Below are positions 1-13,500 of a stretch of DNA of 64,000 bases, piece after piece. The stretch is from Notolepis coatsorum (Eukaryota; Chordata; Actinopteri; Aulopiformes; Paralepididae): assembly GCA_963971535.1 (NCBI GenBank), contig OZ020587.1, forward strand, positions 161,253,141 to 161,317,140, written 5' to 3'. The notes beneath the pieces are model-generated. The model ran no database searches and had not been told where the DNA came from. It worked only from the letters and a program-made list of their open reading frames with translations. Both the position numbers and the translations under genes were made by a program. Each line of letters begins with the position of its first letter. The first letter of the stretch is position 1.

Positions 1-1355
1 GCCTACGAGTACTCATTTGCCTTACAAGTGCATTCAAATGATAAATGTAAGATAAATATTCTATGTACCTTTTGCTCCATTAAATATTTGATTATTACCT
101 TTGACTGGAACCGATTTCATTGTGGAGAGTGTTCATCATATTTAGATATCGTGTACTGTATGGCCAGTAGTTAAAGTACATAAAGCGGTAGTGGTTTAAT
201 GATACCATACTTATCAATACAGTCAGGGAATTGTACCCCTCAGTTACACCAACTCTTTAGCTATTTTACACAATTGTTTCAGTCCAAAGTTCCTTTCTTT
301 ATGTAACAACATGATCTTCGTTTTTAAAGCTTTAAATGTGGGCTTAGAAAGCCTTTTGCCAAGTTCATTGTCTGTTTCATCTTGATTGACAGCTGCCTCC
401 ATTTCGACGTTAATTTCCTGATTCCCCACGCTACTCATGTTTACAATGTCAAGCAATAGGCGGAGATTTTATATAGAATTCATGGTAGGATTTGCCTTTA
501 TCCATCTGCGCGAGGCGACTCCTTCCACAACTTTATTCCATTCATTCATGAATCCGTCTCACCGTAATTTCTTTGATGTGCTGTTCCGCTTTTCCTTGAG
601 TCCTTCCGTATCTGTCCGTCTTTGAAAACAATCTTGTTTAGAAGCTTATCTTTTTACTTGTGTAAGGGCAACCTAACAAGAAAATGTTGCCAGTGAGGGA
701 ATACTGGGTGAAGCTCTTTCCTACGCGTGATGCTTGTTGATAATAAATGATGTCTTCTCCTTGGTCACTGTTGAGAGTGTTTTATTACTACTTGCTGTGT
801 GGACAAATATAAGCATACAAAATAAACTCAAAAATTGACGCAAAGTAACTGAAAACAAACAAACGAGCACGGTAAAAAGATAGTGTGGCTTCCCTGTGAA
901 TATTACCCAAATTCCCTGCCGCTGCACACCTGTGAACCCATACATATAGATTGCACTTGAGCACACGTGAGCCCCGCCTCCTGAGCCCACTGCCTGCTAA
1001 TTGGTCAACACTTTCATGATGACACGGTGCCTTCATACAGTAATACAAAAACAGAAAATCATTAAATTGGCTACAACAGGCTCCGTTCACACTGCAGGCC
1101 TTAGTGCTCAATTCTGATTAATTTATTGCTCAGATCCCATTTCTTTGTTTTTGAAATTCCAAAACCTGGATACCATCTGCCACTTTCACTGTTCTATTAC
1201 TCAAAATGTGTTTAGAATAGATTCGAATTTAGAAATTATGTTTTGATTTATTTATTAAATTTATTTTTTATCTACCAAGTGGTTTATGGAATTGACAGAT
1301 TTACTAGTCAGAGCTGCTGGAAACTTGTGAACATGTTAGCTAATTTCCCCAATGA
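1..1355. other. No recognisable gene
   Basis: AT-rich intronic sequence, assuming myo3b continues beyond the left edge. Short open frames at 244-456 and 788-1111 on the minus strand show no domain or splice context that I recognise. Confidence 0.5.
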
Positions 1356-1359
1356 TTAC

Positions 1360-2043
1360 CTTGCCTATAGGCCTACTACTAATATGTCTATACTACTACC
1401 TACTATGCTAATATGTCTATACGACTACCTACTATGGTAATATGTCTATACTACTACCTACAGTACTATGGTAATATGTCTATACTACTACCTACTATGC
1501 TAATATGGCTATATTATTTACTACCTATTATGGTAATATGTCTATACTACTACCTACTATGCTAATATGTCTATACTACTACCTAATATGCTAATATGTC
1601 TATACTACTACCTAATATGCTAATATGTCTATACTACTACCTACTATGGTAATATGTCTATACTACTACCTACTATACTAATATGTCTATACTACTACCT
1701 ACTCCTACCTAATATGCTAATATGTCTATACTACTACCTACTATGCTAATATGTCTATACTACTACCTACAGTACTATGGTAATATGTCTATACTACTAC
1801 CTACTATGGTAATATGTCTATACTACTACCTACAGTACTATGGTAATATGTCTATACTACTACCTACTATACTAATATGTCTATACTCCTACCTAATATG
1901 CAAATATGTCTATACTACTACCTACTATACTAATATGTCTATACTACTACCTACAGTACTATGGTAATATGTCTATACTACTACATACTATACTACTATG
2001 TCTATACTACTACCTACTATACTAATATGCCTATACTCCTACC
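1360..2043. repeat. 29-bp minisatellite, left part
   Basis: Imperfect tandem units of about 29 bp start CTAATATGTCTATACTACTA, with insertions such as CAGTA and loss variants. The array continues at 2553-2825 beyond a transposon insertion. Frames read through it only because the unit is stop-poor, so it is not coding. Confidence 0.9.
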
Positions 2044-2310
2044 CAGGGGTGTAGCTCCAGATTCTGGGCCCCATGAAAGAATGTATTTGTAGGCCCCCAG
2101 TGAATGCGAGCTCGCGTAAGCGGATATTTTTTTGGCAATTTTTTTATTGATGAAAACGCATAATATGGTTTTCACCTATACATTCGGATCAGCAGTTCAG
2201 CACCTGCACTGTTGGTGGGTGAGCCTAGTAAAGGATGTCGCATTGCGTTCATCTTCAATGAATGGACCAATGCAATAGTCTACCAAAGCCCCCCCTCTCT
2301 CTCTATATAT

Positions 2311-2379
<69 letters not shown>

Positions 2380-2552
2380 CAGAAAGAAACATAGTATCAA
2401 TGAGAGCATCAATAATACACCTGAGTGATGTCTAGTAAAAAAAGATTTTTTTTTCTTTTTTTTGGGCCCCCCCCCCCCCCCCCTCCCCCCCCCCCAGTGC
2501 TGGGCCCTTGGAATCATCCTAAACTACCCCCCCCCCCCCAGCTACGCCCCTG
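2044..2552. mobile_element. hAT-type MITE inserted in the minisatellite
   Basis: This 509-bp element starts CAGGGGTGTAGCT and ends AGCTACGCCCCTG, terminal inverted repeats with one mismatch in 13. Both flanks carry the 8-bp duplication CTCCTACC (2036-2043 and 2553-2560), the hallmark of hAT insertion. It has no transposase frame. Inside are a (CA)n tract and C-rich runs. Confidence 0.93.
2313..2377. repeat. (CA)n microsatellite
   Basis: About 32 uninterrupted CA dinucleotides inside the hAT MITE. Confidence 0.97.
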
Positions 2553-2825
2553 CTCCTACCTAATATGCTAATATGTCTATATTACTACCTACTATGCTAA
2601 TAAGCCTATATTATTTACTACCTATTATGGTAATATGTACATACTACTACCTACTATGCTAATATGTCTAGACTACTACCTACTATGCTAATATGTCTAT
2701 ACTACTACCTACTATGCTAATATGTCTATACTACTACCTACTATGCTAATATGTCTATACTACTACCTACTATGCTAATATGTCTATACTACTACCTACT
2801 ATGCTAATATGTCTATACTGCTATG
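2553..2825. repeat. 29-bp minisatellite, right part
   Basis: Continuation of the array at 1360-2043. The last units (2690-2815) are almost perfect 29-bp copies, more uniform than the left part. Confidence 0.9.
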
Positions 2826-2980
2826 CACTCAAGAGTGTAGCACTCAAGTTCAACACTGTTTGATGAACAATCTCACAAACCCTCATCTGCCAGAGTTGTA
2901 CCCTTTCTTTGGATAAAAGCGTTCAGCTAAATGGCTAAATGTAAAATGATTCCCACAGGGGGTGCTGTAGAGTATCTCAC

Positions 2981-3107
2981 CGTTCTCTAAGAACTCAGAG
3001 TTGGGCACTTCACTCTTGTCGGTCTGGTGCTGCGTCGTGATGGCTGTGAACTCAATGTTCCCGGTATTCAAAATGGCGGAGAGAATATTGTACACAGAGT
3101 TCACCTC
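2981..3107 (-). CDS. myo3b: myo3b exon: [13 protein letters not shown] segment
   Basis: This 127-bp exon has borders TTTTCAG/GAGGTG and GAGAACG/GTGAGA. It encodes 42 codons plus one base. [20 protein letters not shown] is the conserved motor helix, and [16 protein letters not shown] is MYO3B-like. It is the last myo3b exon I can find on this side. I saw no convincing continuation in 1-2980. Confidence 0.93.
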
Positions 3108-3820
3108 CTGAAAACAAAGAGAACGATAATATTTAATAATTGAAACTGTTTTTTCCCGTTTACTTCATTCATCCATTGTCAGAGTCAGTCAGAGTCAGAG
3201 ATTTTATTTGCCATGTATGGACGAATCCACATTGGAATACAGGTACAGAGCAAACACTGTTGTGTGTCTACAACTAATCCAATACAGGAGCAGAGTAGAA
3301 ACAGTACAGAAAAATAAAGTAAAAACACAGACAGTATAAAAGGACTGATGACAGAGTCACCTGGGGAGCAACAATAACTTGGTCATGACGACAAGGTCTT
3401 TCTCTTTAGCCTTTGGCGTGGTTTATTATTTCACATATCATTATGCACCATGAGACCTTCTCTCTGTGAGAGGCGACGGAGGAAGAGACAGAGGGGGAGG
3501 GAACATTCCCTTATATACCTCTTACCTGACGTCAGCTACAATAGCTACGTCTCCTTGCGAAGTTGCGCCTATAGCGCCCTCTTGTGGAAACAGTTAAGCA
3601 GTTACATGCAATCATATATAACACATAAACTCAACAAGGACTAATGCTAAAGTTGATATCAACATCCCCTAAAGTGCATTATCATAGTAAAGTGCAAAAT
3701 GCATAGAGGCACAATTTACAGTAAAAGTGTATAGAATCAAAGTGCGTGATGCACAGCCACAGACACACAGAAACAGCACTTCCACAAGTATTGTATTGGT
3801 GGTGTGAGGTGCGTGTGTAC
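3108..3820. other. myo3b intron (713 bp)
   Basis: At 3195-3360 there is a retroelement-tail-like sequence (GATTTTATTTGCCATGTATG) of a kind common in fish genomes. I could not assign it to a family. The rest shows nothing recognisable. Confidence 0.4.
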
Positions 3821-3935
3821 CTCTTCGGTGAAGCCGATGTTCCGGAAGCAGTCCTGAATGGCGTCAAACTGCTCTTTGTACATTTTGCTGGTGACGATGT
3901 CTTGCATCACTTTGCCGTTATGGTTGTTAATGTAC
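3821..3935 (-). CDS. myo3b: myo3b exon: upper 50K, continued
   Basis: This 115-bp exon has borders TTTGCAG/GTACAT and GAAGAG/GTACAC. It contributes one base to the split Arg codon and then 38 codons, from YINNHNGKVM to DCFRNIGFTEE. The ending matches the motor helix that precedes the conserved I-x-x-ILaaILxxGNIEF region in the next exon. It is 660 bp from the preceding exon. Confidence 0.9.
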
Positions 3936-3956
3936 CTGCAAATATGGAATGGTCAG

Positions 3957-4075
3957 TAAATCAAATCAAATCAAATCAAATCAAATGTATTTGTATGAGC
4001 CCCGAAAAATCTCAACGAATTGCCCCCATGGGCTTCACAGATCAAGAAGAAACGCCATAAAAAAAAAACGCCATA
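3957..4075. repeat. (AAATC)n tract and retroelement tail
   Basis: About six AAATC units begin at 3957, followed by GTATTTGTATGAGCCCCGAA and an A-rich stretch. The pattern resembles the 3' tail of a non-LTR element. It is too short to classify. Confidence 0.45.
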
Positions 4076-4309
4076 AAATCCACCCCACCACACACCCCCA
4101 GCCTTTCCCCAATGAAGTAACTACAGTGGAGTGATTATGGAATCTTTTAGTATCAGTGAATCATCAGTGATGATCAGTTAATAAGTATCAGTTACTCATT
4201 TGCATTTTAAGATTTTAGACTGTTAACCCTCATAACAGCAAGACAGGGCAGTTTGTCATTTGATTCGTGTACAGTAGAGACTTAACAAATTACAGGCCTG
4301 TGATTTCGT

Positions 4310-4440
4310 TTATTTCGTTTATTTATTTTATCTTTTACCCAGGGACAGTGTGCACATTAATCAACATCTTCAACAGTTTCCACATCAATATAAATGTGCC
4401 AGAGTTTAGCTAATGAGCTAGTTTTCATCTGTAGTCCCTG
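4310..4440. repeat. Dispersed repeat, also at 47130-47250
   Basis: The stretch around CCCAGGGACAGTG...CACATTAATCAACATCTT to GTAGTCCCTGCCT recurs in the same orientation at 47130-47250 with few differences. It is probably the 3' end of a non-LTR element, present in two myo3b introns. Confidence 0.7.
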
Positions 4441-4595
4441 CCTGTGACGAGGAGCTCTAATCCCTAAAATGTTATCACAACACACACCGTCTCCACTATA
4501 GCTGTAGCTTTGAGTGAAGGTGTTTTACCCAAGTTAGTCATGTCTGTGATGGAGAGGTCGGAGGGTCAAAAGGTCAAAGGAGCTGCATTGCTAAC

Positions 4596-4694
4596 CTGGG
4601 CGGCGTCTTGTTTGGTAATCTGTAGGTCTTCAGCTTGTTCTCGTGGTAAAGCCCGGCGTAGATGTAGTAGAAGATGTGGAAGTTCTTCTCGCCC
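4596..4694 (-). CDS. myo3b: myo3b exon: upper 50K segment
   Basis: This 99-bp exon has borders CCACCAG/GGGCGA and CGCCCAG/GTTAGC. One leading base completes the split codon from the switch I exon. It encodes [20 protein letters not shown] and then [12 protein letters not shown], ending with two bases of an Arg codon. FHIFYY is a core motor signature in the upper 50K domain. Phase agreement with an exon 36 kb away supports the splice model. Confidence 0.94.
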
Positions 4695-4983
4695 CTGGTG
4701 GAACATAAATGAAACGTTTGTAACCTTTGCTAAATGATATACTGAATTATGTTTCTTTTTTATTTATTTAAAAAAAAATTGTAAATAATGTAATGTAAAA
4801 AGGGTAGGCAATTATAAGCCTCGGCTTCAGCCTACACCTTTTCGGTCATTTTATTTTTTTTGTTTTTTTGGAAGTTCTACTAGTACTATGCTTTGTAAAA
4901 AATAAAAATAAAAGACAGAAATAAAAGAATTCATTCATTCAAAATAAATTGATAAATGAATGAATGAATAAACAAATAAATAA

Positions 4984-5449
4984 GGGCGGCTACGTGGCGT
5001 AGTGGGCAAGGCGCTCGCCACGAAATGCTGGAGACGCTGGGCTCGTCAGTTCGAGCCCAGCGCTCCACATTTGCTTTCAGTTTAGCTGGTCGTCCGTACT
5101 AATACACATTGGCCGTATTAGGGGGTGGGAAACTGATGGGTGGGGATCGGGCGTTGTGGACAGCGACTCCTACAGGTCGGTTGGTGCGCCTGCGCAGTAG
5201 AATCAGGAAGTGTCGGGGGCAGCGTGAGCCTCCCACGCGTTACTCCTCGCCACTGAGAGATCGAGCTGCGCAGGTGAAAAGATGCGACTGCCGGAGGGGA
5301 CTTGTGCTATGTATGACTTAGTCCATATTGCAGCCGGCTTGTGGGAGGCAAGAAACAGCGTCCGTGACAGGGGAGGGTTGAATTGGATGATACGAAATTG
5401 GGATGGGAGAAAATATAGAAAATGGGAGAAAAAGTGGATAAAAAAAAAA

Positions 5450-5452
<3 letters not shown>
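4984..5452 (+). mobile_element. tRNA-derived SINE, copy 1
   Basis: The head GGGCGGCTACGTGGCGTAGT contains an A-box-like TGGCGTAGTGGG, and AGTTCGAGCCC (5048-5058) is a B box. The body and the tail (AATTGGGATGGGAGAAAA region, then poly-A) match copies at 39882-40339 and 41038-41490, both minus strand. It is longer than most SINEs, at roughly 430-470 bp, and has no coding capacity. Confidence 0.87.
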
Positions 5453-5797
<345 letters not shown>

Positions 5798-6202
5798 CAA
5801 TAACAATAAATAATAACAAAAAAGCATAGGAATACAAGCGCTGGTATGAATAACAAGAAGATGGCTCAAGGTCACCCTCCCCGGGGGGCAGGAGAACCAC
5901 TCAGATCCAGCTGAAGTAGACATCGTGCTGAAGTGATATTATGGGCACGTCCCAGTGCCAGCATTCCAATGACACAAACAGCTGTAGTACAGATCTCGAC
6001 CATCGCGGGAGTCTCTCCACTTCCTGCTTTGTTTCCCGCTCCCGACTGTACTGCCGATGTGGCAGAAACATTCTGAGAAACAGCTCAGAAACATTCTGTT
6101 CTCTTTTCAGCAATAAAAGATATGCAAGGAACACGGTTTGGCAGCGACACGGAAGACTCCCACGCAGGCGCCACAGGAACAAATTAAATGAATACATCTT
6201 AC
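5798..6202. other. Unique left flank of the satellite
   Basis: No gene or known repeat is recognised. The transition to satellite at about 6203 is abrupt, after TTAAATGAATACATCTTACA. Confidence 0.5.
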
Positions 6203-9200
6203 ATCTCTCTCTGTCCTCCTCATCTCTCCGTCTTCTTCATCTCTCTGTCCTCCTCATCTCTCTGTCCTCTTCATCTCTCTGTCCTCCTCACCTCTCTCTC
6301 CTCCTCATCTCTCCATCCTCCTCATCTCTCTGTCCTCCTCATCTCTCCGTCCTCCTCATCTCTCTGTCCTCCTCATCTCTCTGTCCTCCTCATCTATCTG
6401 TCGTCCTCATCTCTCCGTCCTCCTCATCTCTCTGTCCTCCTCATCTCTCCGTCCTCCTCATCTCTCTGTCCTCCTCATCCCTCTGTCCTACTCATCTCTC
6501 CGTCCTCCTCATCTCTCTGTCCTCCTCATCTCTCCATCCTCCTCATCTCTCTGTCTTCATCTCTCTGTCCTCATCATCTCTCTCTCCTCCTCCTCATCTC
6601 TCCGTCCTCCTCATCTCTCTGTCCTCCTCATCTCTCTGTCCTCCTCATCTCTCTGTCCTCCTCATCTCTCTGTCCTCCTCATCTCTCTGTCCTCCTCATC
6701 TCTCTGTCCTCCTCATCGCTCTGTCCTCTTCATCTCTCTGTCCTCTTCATCTCTCTGTCCTCCTCGTCTCTCTGTCCTCTTCATCTCTCTGTCCTCTTCA
6801 TCTCTCTGTCCTCCTCATCTCTCCATCCTCATCATCATCTCTGTCCTCCTCATCTCTCCATCCTCATCATCATCTCTGTCCTCTTCATCTCTCTGTCCTC
6901 CTCATCTCTCTGTCCTCCTCATCTCTCTGTCCTCCTCATCTCTCCGTCCTCATCTCTTTGTCCTCTTCATCCCTCTGTCCTCATCTCTCCGTCCTCCTCA
7001 TATCTCTGTCCTCCTCATATCTCTGTCCTCATCTCTCCGTCCTCATCATCTCCCTGTCATCCTCATCTCTCTGGCATCCTCATCTCTCCGTCCTCTTCAT
7101 CTCTCTGTCCTCCTCATCTCTCTGTCCTCATCTCTCTGTCCTCATCTCTCCGTCCTCTTCATCTCTCTGTCCTCCTCATCTCTCTGTCCTCCTCATCTCT
7201 CCGTCCTCCTCATATCTCTGTCCTCCTCAGCTCTCTGTCCTCCTCATCTCTCCATCCTCCTCATCTTTCTGTCCTCATCTCTCTGTCCTCCTCATCTCTC
7301 TGTCCTCCTCATCCCTCTGTCCTCCTCATCTCTCCGTCCTCCTCATCTCTCTGTCCTCCTCATCTCTCCATCCTCCTCATCTCTCTGTCTTCATCTCTCT
7401 GTCCTCATCATCTCTCTCTCCTCCTCCTCATCTCTCCGTCCTCCTCATCTCTCTGTCCTCCTCATCTCTCTGTCCTCCTCATCTCTCTGTCCTCCTCATC
7501 TCTCTGTCCTCCTCATCGCTCTGTCCTCTTCATCTCTCTGTCCTTTTCATCTCTCTGTCCTCCTCATCTCTCTGTCCTCTTCATCTCTCTGTCCTCTTCA
7601 TCTCTCTGTCCTCCTCATCTCTCCATCCTCAACATCATCTCTGTCCTCCTCATCTCTCCATCCTCATCATCATCTCTGTCCTCTTCATCTCTCTGTCCTC
7701 CTCATCTCTCTGTCCTCCTCATCTCTCCATCCTCCTCATCTCTCCGTCCTCATCTCTCTGTCCTCCTCATCTCTCTGTCCTCCTCATCTCTCTGTCCTCC
7801 TCATCTCTCTGTCCTCCTCATCTCTCCGTCCTCATCTCTTTGCCCTCTTCATCTCTCTGTCCTCCTCATCTCTATGTCCTCCTCATCTCTCCGTCCTCAT
7901 CTCTTTGTCCTCTTCATCTCTCTGTCCTCCTCATCTCTCCGTCCTCATCATCTCTCTGTCCTCCTCATCTCTCCGTCCTCCTCATATCTCTGTCCTCCTC
8001 ATATCTCTGTCCTCTTCATCTCTCTGTCCTCCTCACCTCTCTCTCCTCCTCATCTCTCCATCCTCCTCATCTCTCTGTCCTCCTCATCTCTCCGTCCTCC
8101 TCATCTCTCTGTCCTCCTCATCTCTCTGTCCTCCTCATCTATCTGTCGTCCTCATCTCTCCGTCCTCCTCATCTCTCTGTCCTCCTCATCTCTCCGTCCT
8201 CCTCATCTCTCTGTCCTCCTCATCCCTCTGTCCTCCTCATCTCTCCGTCCTCCTCATCTCTCTGTCCTCCTCATCTCTCCATCCTCCTCATCTCTCTGTC
8301 TTCATCTCTCTGTCCTCATCATCTCTCTCTCCTCCTCCTCATCTCTCCGTCCTCCTCATCTCTCTGTCCTCCTCATCTCTCTGTCCTCCTCATCTCTCTG
8401 TCCTCCTCATCTCTCTGTCCTCCTCATCTCTCTGTCCTCCTCATCGCTCTGTCCTCTTCATCTCTCTGTCCTCTTCATCTCTCTGTCCTCCTCGTCTCTC
8501 TGTCCTCTTCATCTCTCTGTCCTCTTCATCTCTCTGTCCTCCTCATCTCTCCATCCTCATCATCATCTCTGTCCTCCTCATCTCTCCATCCTCATCATCA
8601 TCTCTGTCCTCTTCATCTCTCTGTCCTCCTCATCTCTCTGTCCTCCTCATCTCTCTGTCCTCCTCATCTCTCTGTCCTCCTCATCTCTCCGTCCTCATCT
8701 CTTTGTCCTCTTCATCCCTCTGTCCTCATCTCTCCATCCTCCTCATATCTCTGTCCTCCTCATATCTCTGTCCTCATCTCTCCGTCCTCATCATCTCCCT
8801 GTCCTCCTCATCTCTCTGTCATCCTCATCTCTCCGTCCTCTTCATCTCTCTGTCCTCCTCATCTCTCTGTCCTCATCTCTCTGTCCTCATCTCTCCGTCC
8901 TCTTCATCTCTCTGTCCTCCTCATCTCTCTGTCCTCCTCATCTCTCCGTCCTCCTCATATCTCTGTCCTCCTCAGCTCTCTGTCCTCCTCATCTCTCCAT
9001 CATCCTCATCTTTCTGTCCTCATCTCTCTGTCCTCCTCATCTCTCTGTCCTCCTCATCCCTCTGTCCTCCTCATCTCTCCGTCCTCCTCATCTCTCTGTC
9101 CTCCTCATCTCTCCATCCTCCTCATCTCTCTGTCTTCATCTCTCTGTCCTCATCATCTCTCTCTCCTCCTCCTCATCTCTCCGTCCTCCTCATCTCTCTG

Positions 9201-9945
9201 TCCTCCTCATCTCTCTGTCCTCCTCATCTCTCTGTCCTCCTCATCTCTCTGTCCTCCTCATCGCTCTGTCCTCTTCATCTCTCTGTCCTCTTCATCTCTC
9301 TGTCCTCCTCATCTCTCTGTCCTCTTCATCTCTCTGTCCTCTTCATCTCTCTGTCCTCCTCATCTCTCCATCCTCAACATCATCTCTGTCCTCCTCATCT
9401 CTCCATCCTCATCATCATCTCTGTCCTCTTCATCTCTCTGTCCTCCTCATCTCTCTGTCCTCCTCATCTCTCCATCCTCCTCATCTCTCCGTCCTCATCT
9501 CTCTGTCCTCCTCATCTCTCTGTCCTCCTCATCTCTCTGTCCTCCTCATCTCTCCGTCCTCATCTCTTTGTCCTCTTCATCTCTCTGTCCTCCTCATCTC
9601 TATGTCCTCCTCATCTCTCCGCCCTCATCTCTTTGTCCTCTTCATCTCTCTGTCCTCCTCATCTCTCCGTCCTCATCATCTCTCTGTCCTCCTCATCTCT
9701 CCGTCCTCCTCATATCTCTGTCCTCCTCATATCTCTGTCCTCATCTCTCCGTCCTCATCATCTCTCTGTCCTCCTCATCTCTCCGTCCTCTTCATCTCTC
9801 TGTCCTCCTCATCTCTCTGTCCTCATCTCTCTGTCCTCATCTCTCCGTCCTCTTCATCTCTCTGTCCTCCTCATCTCTCTCTCCTCCTCATCTCTCTGTC
9901 CTCATCTCTCTGTCCTCCTCATCTCTCCGTCCTCTTCATCTCTCT

Positions 9946-10588
9946 GTTGTCCTCATCTCTCTGTCCTCATCTCTCTGTCCTCCTCATCTCTCTGTCCTCA
10001 TCTCTCTGTCCTCATCCCTCTGTCCTCCTCATCCTCTGTCCTCCTCATCTCTCCGTCCTCCTCATCTCTCTGTCCTCCTCATCTCTCTGTCCTCCTCATC
10101 TCTCTGTCCTCTTCATCTCTCTGTCCTCCTCATCTCTCTGTCCTCCTCATCCCTCTGTCCTCATCTCTCTGTCCTCATCCCTCTGTCCTCTTCATTTCTC
10201 TGTCCTCCTCATCTCTCTGTCCTCCTCATCCCTCTGTCCTCATCTCTCTGTCCTCATCCCTCTGTCCTCCTCATCTCTCCGTCCTCCTCATCTCTCTGTC
10301 CTCCTCATCTCTCCGTCCTCCTCATCTCTCTGTCCTCCTCATCTCTCTGTCCACCTCATCTCTATGTCCTCCTCATCTCTCTGTCCTCCTCATCTCTCTG
10401 TCCTCATCTCTGTCCTCTTCATCTCTCTGTCCTCATCTCTCTGTCCTCCTCATCTCTCTGTCCTCTTCATCTATCTGTCCTCCTCATCTCTCTGTCCTCC
10501 TCATCTCTCTGTCCTCCTCATCTCTCTGTCCTCCTCATCTCTCCGTCCTCCTCATCTCTCTGTCCTCCTCATCTCTCTGTCCTCCTGA
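9946..10588. repeat. Satellite higher-order block, copy A
   Basis: The block runs from the rare variant GTTGTCC to the TGA of CCTCCTGATC. It is 643 bp. The conceptual translation ending here is identical to those of 14604-15246 and 23812-24454. Confidence 0.88.
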
Positions 10589-13500
10589 TCTCTCTGTCCT
10601 CCTCATCTCTCTCTCCTCCTCATCTCTCTGTCCTCATCATCTCTCTGTCCTCCTCATCGCTCTGTCCTCCTCATCTCTCCGTCCTCTTCATCTCTCTGTC
10701 CTCCTTATCTCTCTGTCCTCATCTCTCTGTCCTCATCTCTCCGTCCTCTTCATCTATATGTCCTCCTCATCTCTCTGTCCTCCTCATCTCTCCGTCCTCC
10801 TCATATCTCTGTCCTCCTCAGCTCTCCATCCTCCTCATCTTTCTGTCCTCATCTCTCTGTCCTCCTCATCTCTCTGTCCTCCTCATCCCTCTGTCCTCCT
10901 CATCTCTCCGTCCTCCTCATCTCTCTGTCCTCCTCATCTCTCCATCTTCCTCATCTTTCTGTCTTCATCTCTCTGTCCTCATCATCTCTCTCTCCTCCTC
11001 CTCATCTCTCCGTCCTCCTCATCTCTTTGTCCTCCTCATCTCTCTGTCCTCCTCATCTCTCTGTCCTCCTCATCTCTCTGTCCTCCTCATCGCTCTGTCC
11101 TCTTCATCTCTCTGTCCTCTTCATCTCTCTGTCCTCCTCATCTCTCTGTCATCTTCATCTCTCTGTCCTCTTCATCTCTCTGTCCTCCTCATCTATCCAT
11201 CCTCATCATCATCTCTGTCCTCCTCATCTCTCCATCCTCATCATCATCTCTGTCCTCTTCATCTCTCTGTCCTCCTCATCTCTCTGTCCTCCTCATCTCT
11301 CCATCCTCCTCATCTCTCCATCCTCATCTCTCTGTCCTCCTCATCTCTCTGTCCTCCTCATCTCTCTGTCCTCCTCATCTCTCTGTCCTCCTCATCTCTC
11401 CGTCCTCATCTCTTTGTCCTCTTCATCTCTCTGTCCTCCTCATCTCTCCGTCCTCATCATCTCTCTGTCCTCCTCATCTCTCCGTCCTCCTCATATCTCT
11501 GTCCTCCTCATATCTCTGTCCTCATCTCTCCGTCCTCATCATCTCTCTGTCCTCCTGATCTCTCCGTCCTCTTCATCTCTCTGTCCTCCTCATCTCTCTG
11601 TCCTCATCTCTCTATCCTCATCTCTCCGTCCTCTGCATCTCTCTGTCCTCCTCATCTCTCTCTCCTCCTCATCTCTCTGTCCTCATCTCTCTGTCCTCCT
11701 CATCTCTCTGACCTCATCTCTCTGTCCTCATCTCTCCGTCCTCATCATCTCCCTGTCCTCCTCATCTCTCTGTCCTCCTCATCTCTCCGTCCTCTTCATC
11801 TCTCTGTCCTCCTCATCTCTCTGTCCTCATCTCTCTGTCCTCATCTCTCCGTCCTCTTCATCTCTCTGTCCTCCTCATCTCTCTGTCCTCCTCATCTCTC
11901 CGTCCTCCTCATATCTCTGTCCTCCTCAGCTCTCTGTCCTCCTCATCTCTCCATCCTCCTCATCTTTCTGTCCTCATCTCTCTGTCCTCCTCATCTCTCT
12001 GTCCTCCTCATCCCTCTGTCCTCCTCATCTCTCCGTCCTCCTCATCTCTCTGTCCTCCTCATCTCTCCATCCTCATCATCTCTCTGTCTTCATCTCTCTG
12101 TCCTCATCATCTCTCTCTCCTCCTCCTCATCTCTCCATCCTCCTCATCTCTCTGTCCTCCTCATCTCTCTGTCCTCCTCATCTCTCTGTCCTCCTCATCT
12201 CTCTGTCCTCCTCATCGCTCTGTCCTCTTCATCTCTCTGTCCTCTTCATCTCTCTGTCCTCCTCATCTCTCTGTCCTCTTCATCTTTCTGTCCTCTTCAT
12301 CTCTCTGTCCTCCTCATCTCTCCATCCTCAACATCATCTCTGTCCTCCTCATCTCTCCATCCTCATCATCATCTCTGTCCTCTTCATCTCTCTGTCCTCC
12401 TCATCTCTCTGTCCTCCTCATCTCTCCATCCTCCTCATCTCTCCGTCCTCATCTCTCTGTCCTCCTCATCTCTCTGTCCTCCTCATCTCTCTGTCCTCCT
12501 CATCTCTCTGTCCTCCTCATCTCTCCGTCCTCATCTCTTTGTCCTCTTCATCTCTCTGTCCTCCTCATCTCTATGTCCTCCTCATCTCTCCGTCCTCATC
12601 TCTTTGTCCTCTTCATCTCTCTGTCCTCCTCATCTCTCCGTCCTCATCATCTCTCTGTCCTCCTCATCTCTCCGTCCTCCTCATATCTCTGTCCTCCTCA
12701 TATCTCTGTCCTCATCTCTCCGTCCTCATCATCTCTCTGTCCTCCTCATCTCTCCGTCCTCTTCATCTCTCTGTCCTCCTCATCTCTCTGTCCTCATCTC
12801 TCTGTCCTCATCTCTCCGTCCTCTTCATCTCTCTGTCCTCCTCATCTCTCTCTCCTCCTCATCTCTCTGTCCTCATCTCTCTGTCCTCCTCATCTCTCCG
12901 TCCTCTTCATCTCTCTGTTGTCCTCATCTCTCTGTCCTCATCTCTCTGTCCTCCTCATCTCTCTGTCCTCATCTCTCTGTCCTCATCCCTCTGTCATCCT
13001 CATCCTCTGTCCTCCTCATCTCTCCGTCCTCCTCATCTCTCTGTCCTCCTCATCTCTCTGTCCTCCTCATCTCTCTGTCCTCTTCATCTCTCTGTCCTCC
13101 TCATCTCTCTGTCCTCCTCATCCCTCTGTCCTCATCTCTCTGTCCTCATCCCCCTGTCCTCTTCATTTCTCTGTCCTCCTCATCTCTCTGTCCTCCTCAT
13201 CCCTCTGTCCTCATCTCTCTGTCCTCATCCCTCTGTCCTCCTCATCTCTCCGTCCTCCTCATCTCTCTGTCCTCCTCATCTCTCCGTCCTCCTCATCTCT
13301 CTGTCCTCCTCATCTCTCTGTCCACCTCATCTCTCTGTCCTCCTCATCTCTCTGTCCTCCTCATCTCTCTGTCCTCATCTCTGTCCTCTTCATCTCTCTG
13401 TCCTCATCTCTCTGTCCTCCTCATCTCTCTGTCCTCTTCATCTCTCTCTCCTCCTCATCTCTCTGTCCTCTTCATCTCTCTGTCCTCCTCATCTCTCTGT

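Noticed and set aside
244-456. Minus-strand 70-codon frame as a further myo3b exon
   Set aside because: It does not match the motor sequence expected after GNIEF...FLEN and lacks matching splice phase.
5109-5321. Small open frame in the SINE at 4984-5452
   Set aside because: It lies within a tRNA-derived SINE, is not conserved in the other two copies, and has no domain.
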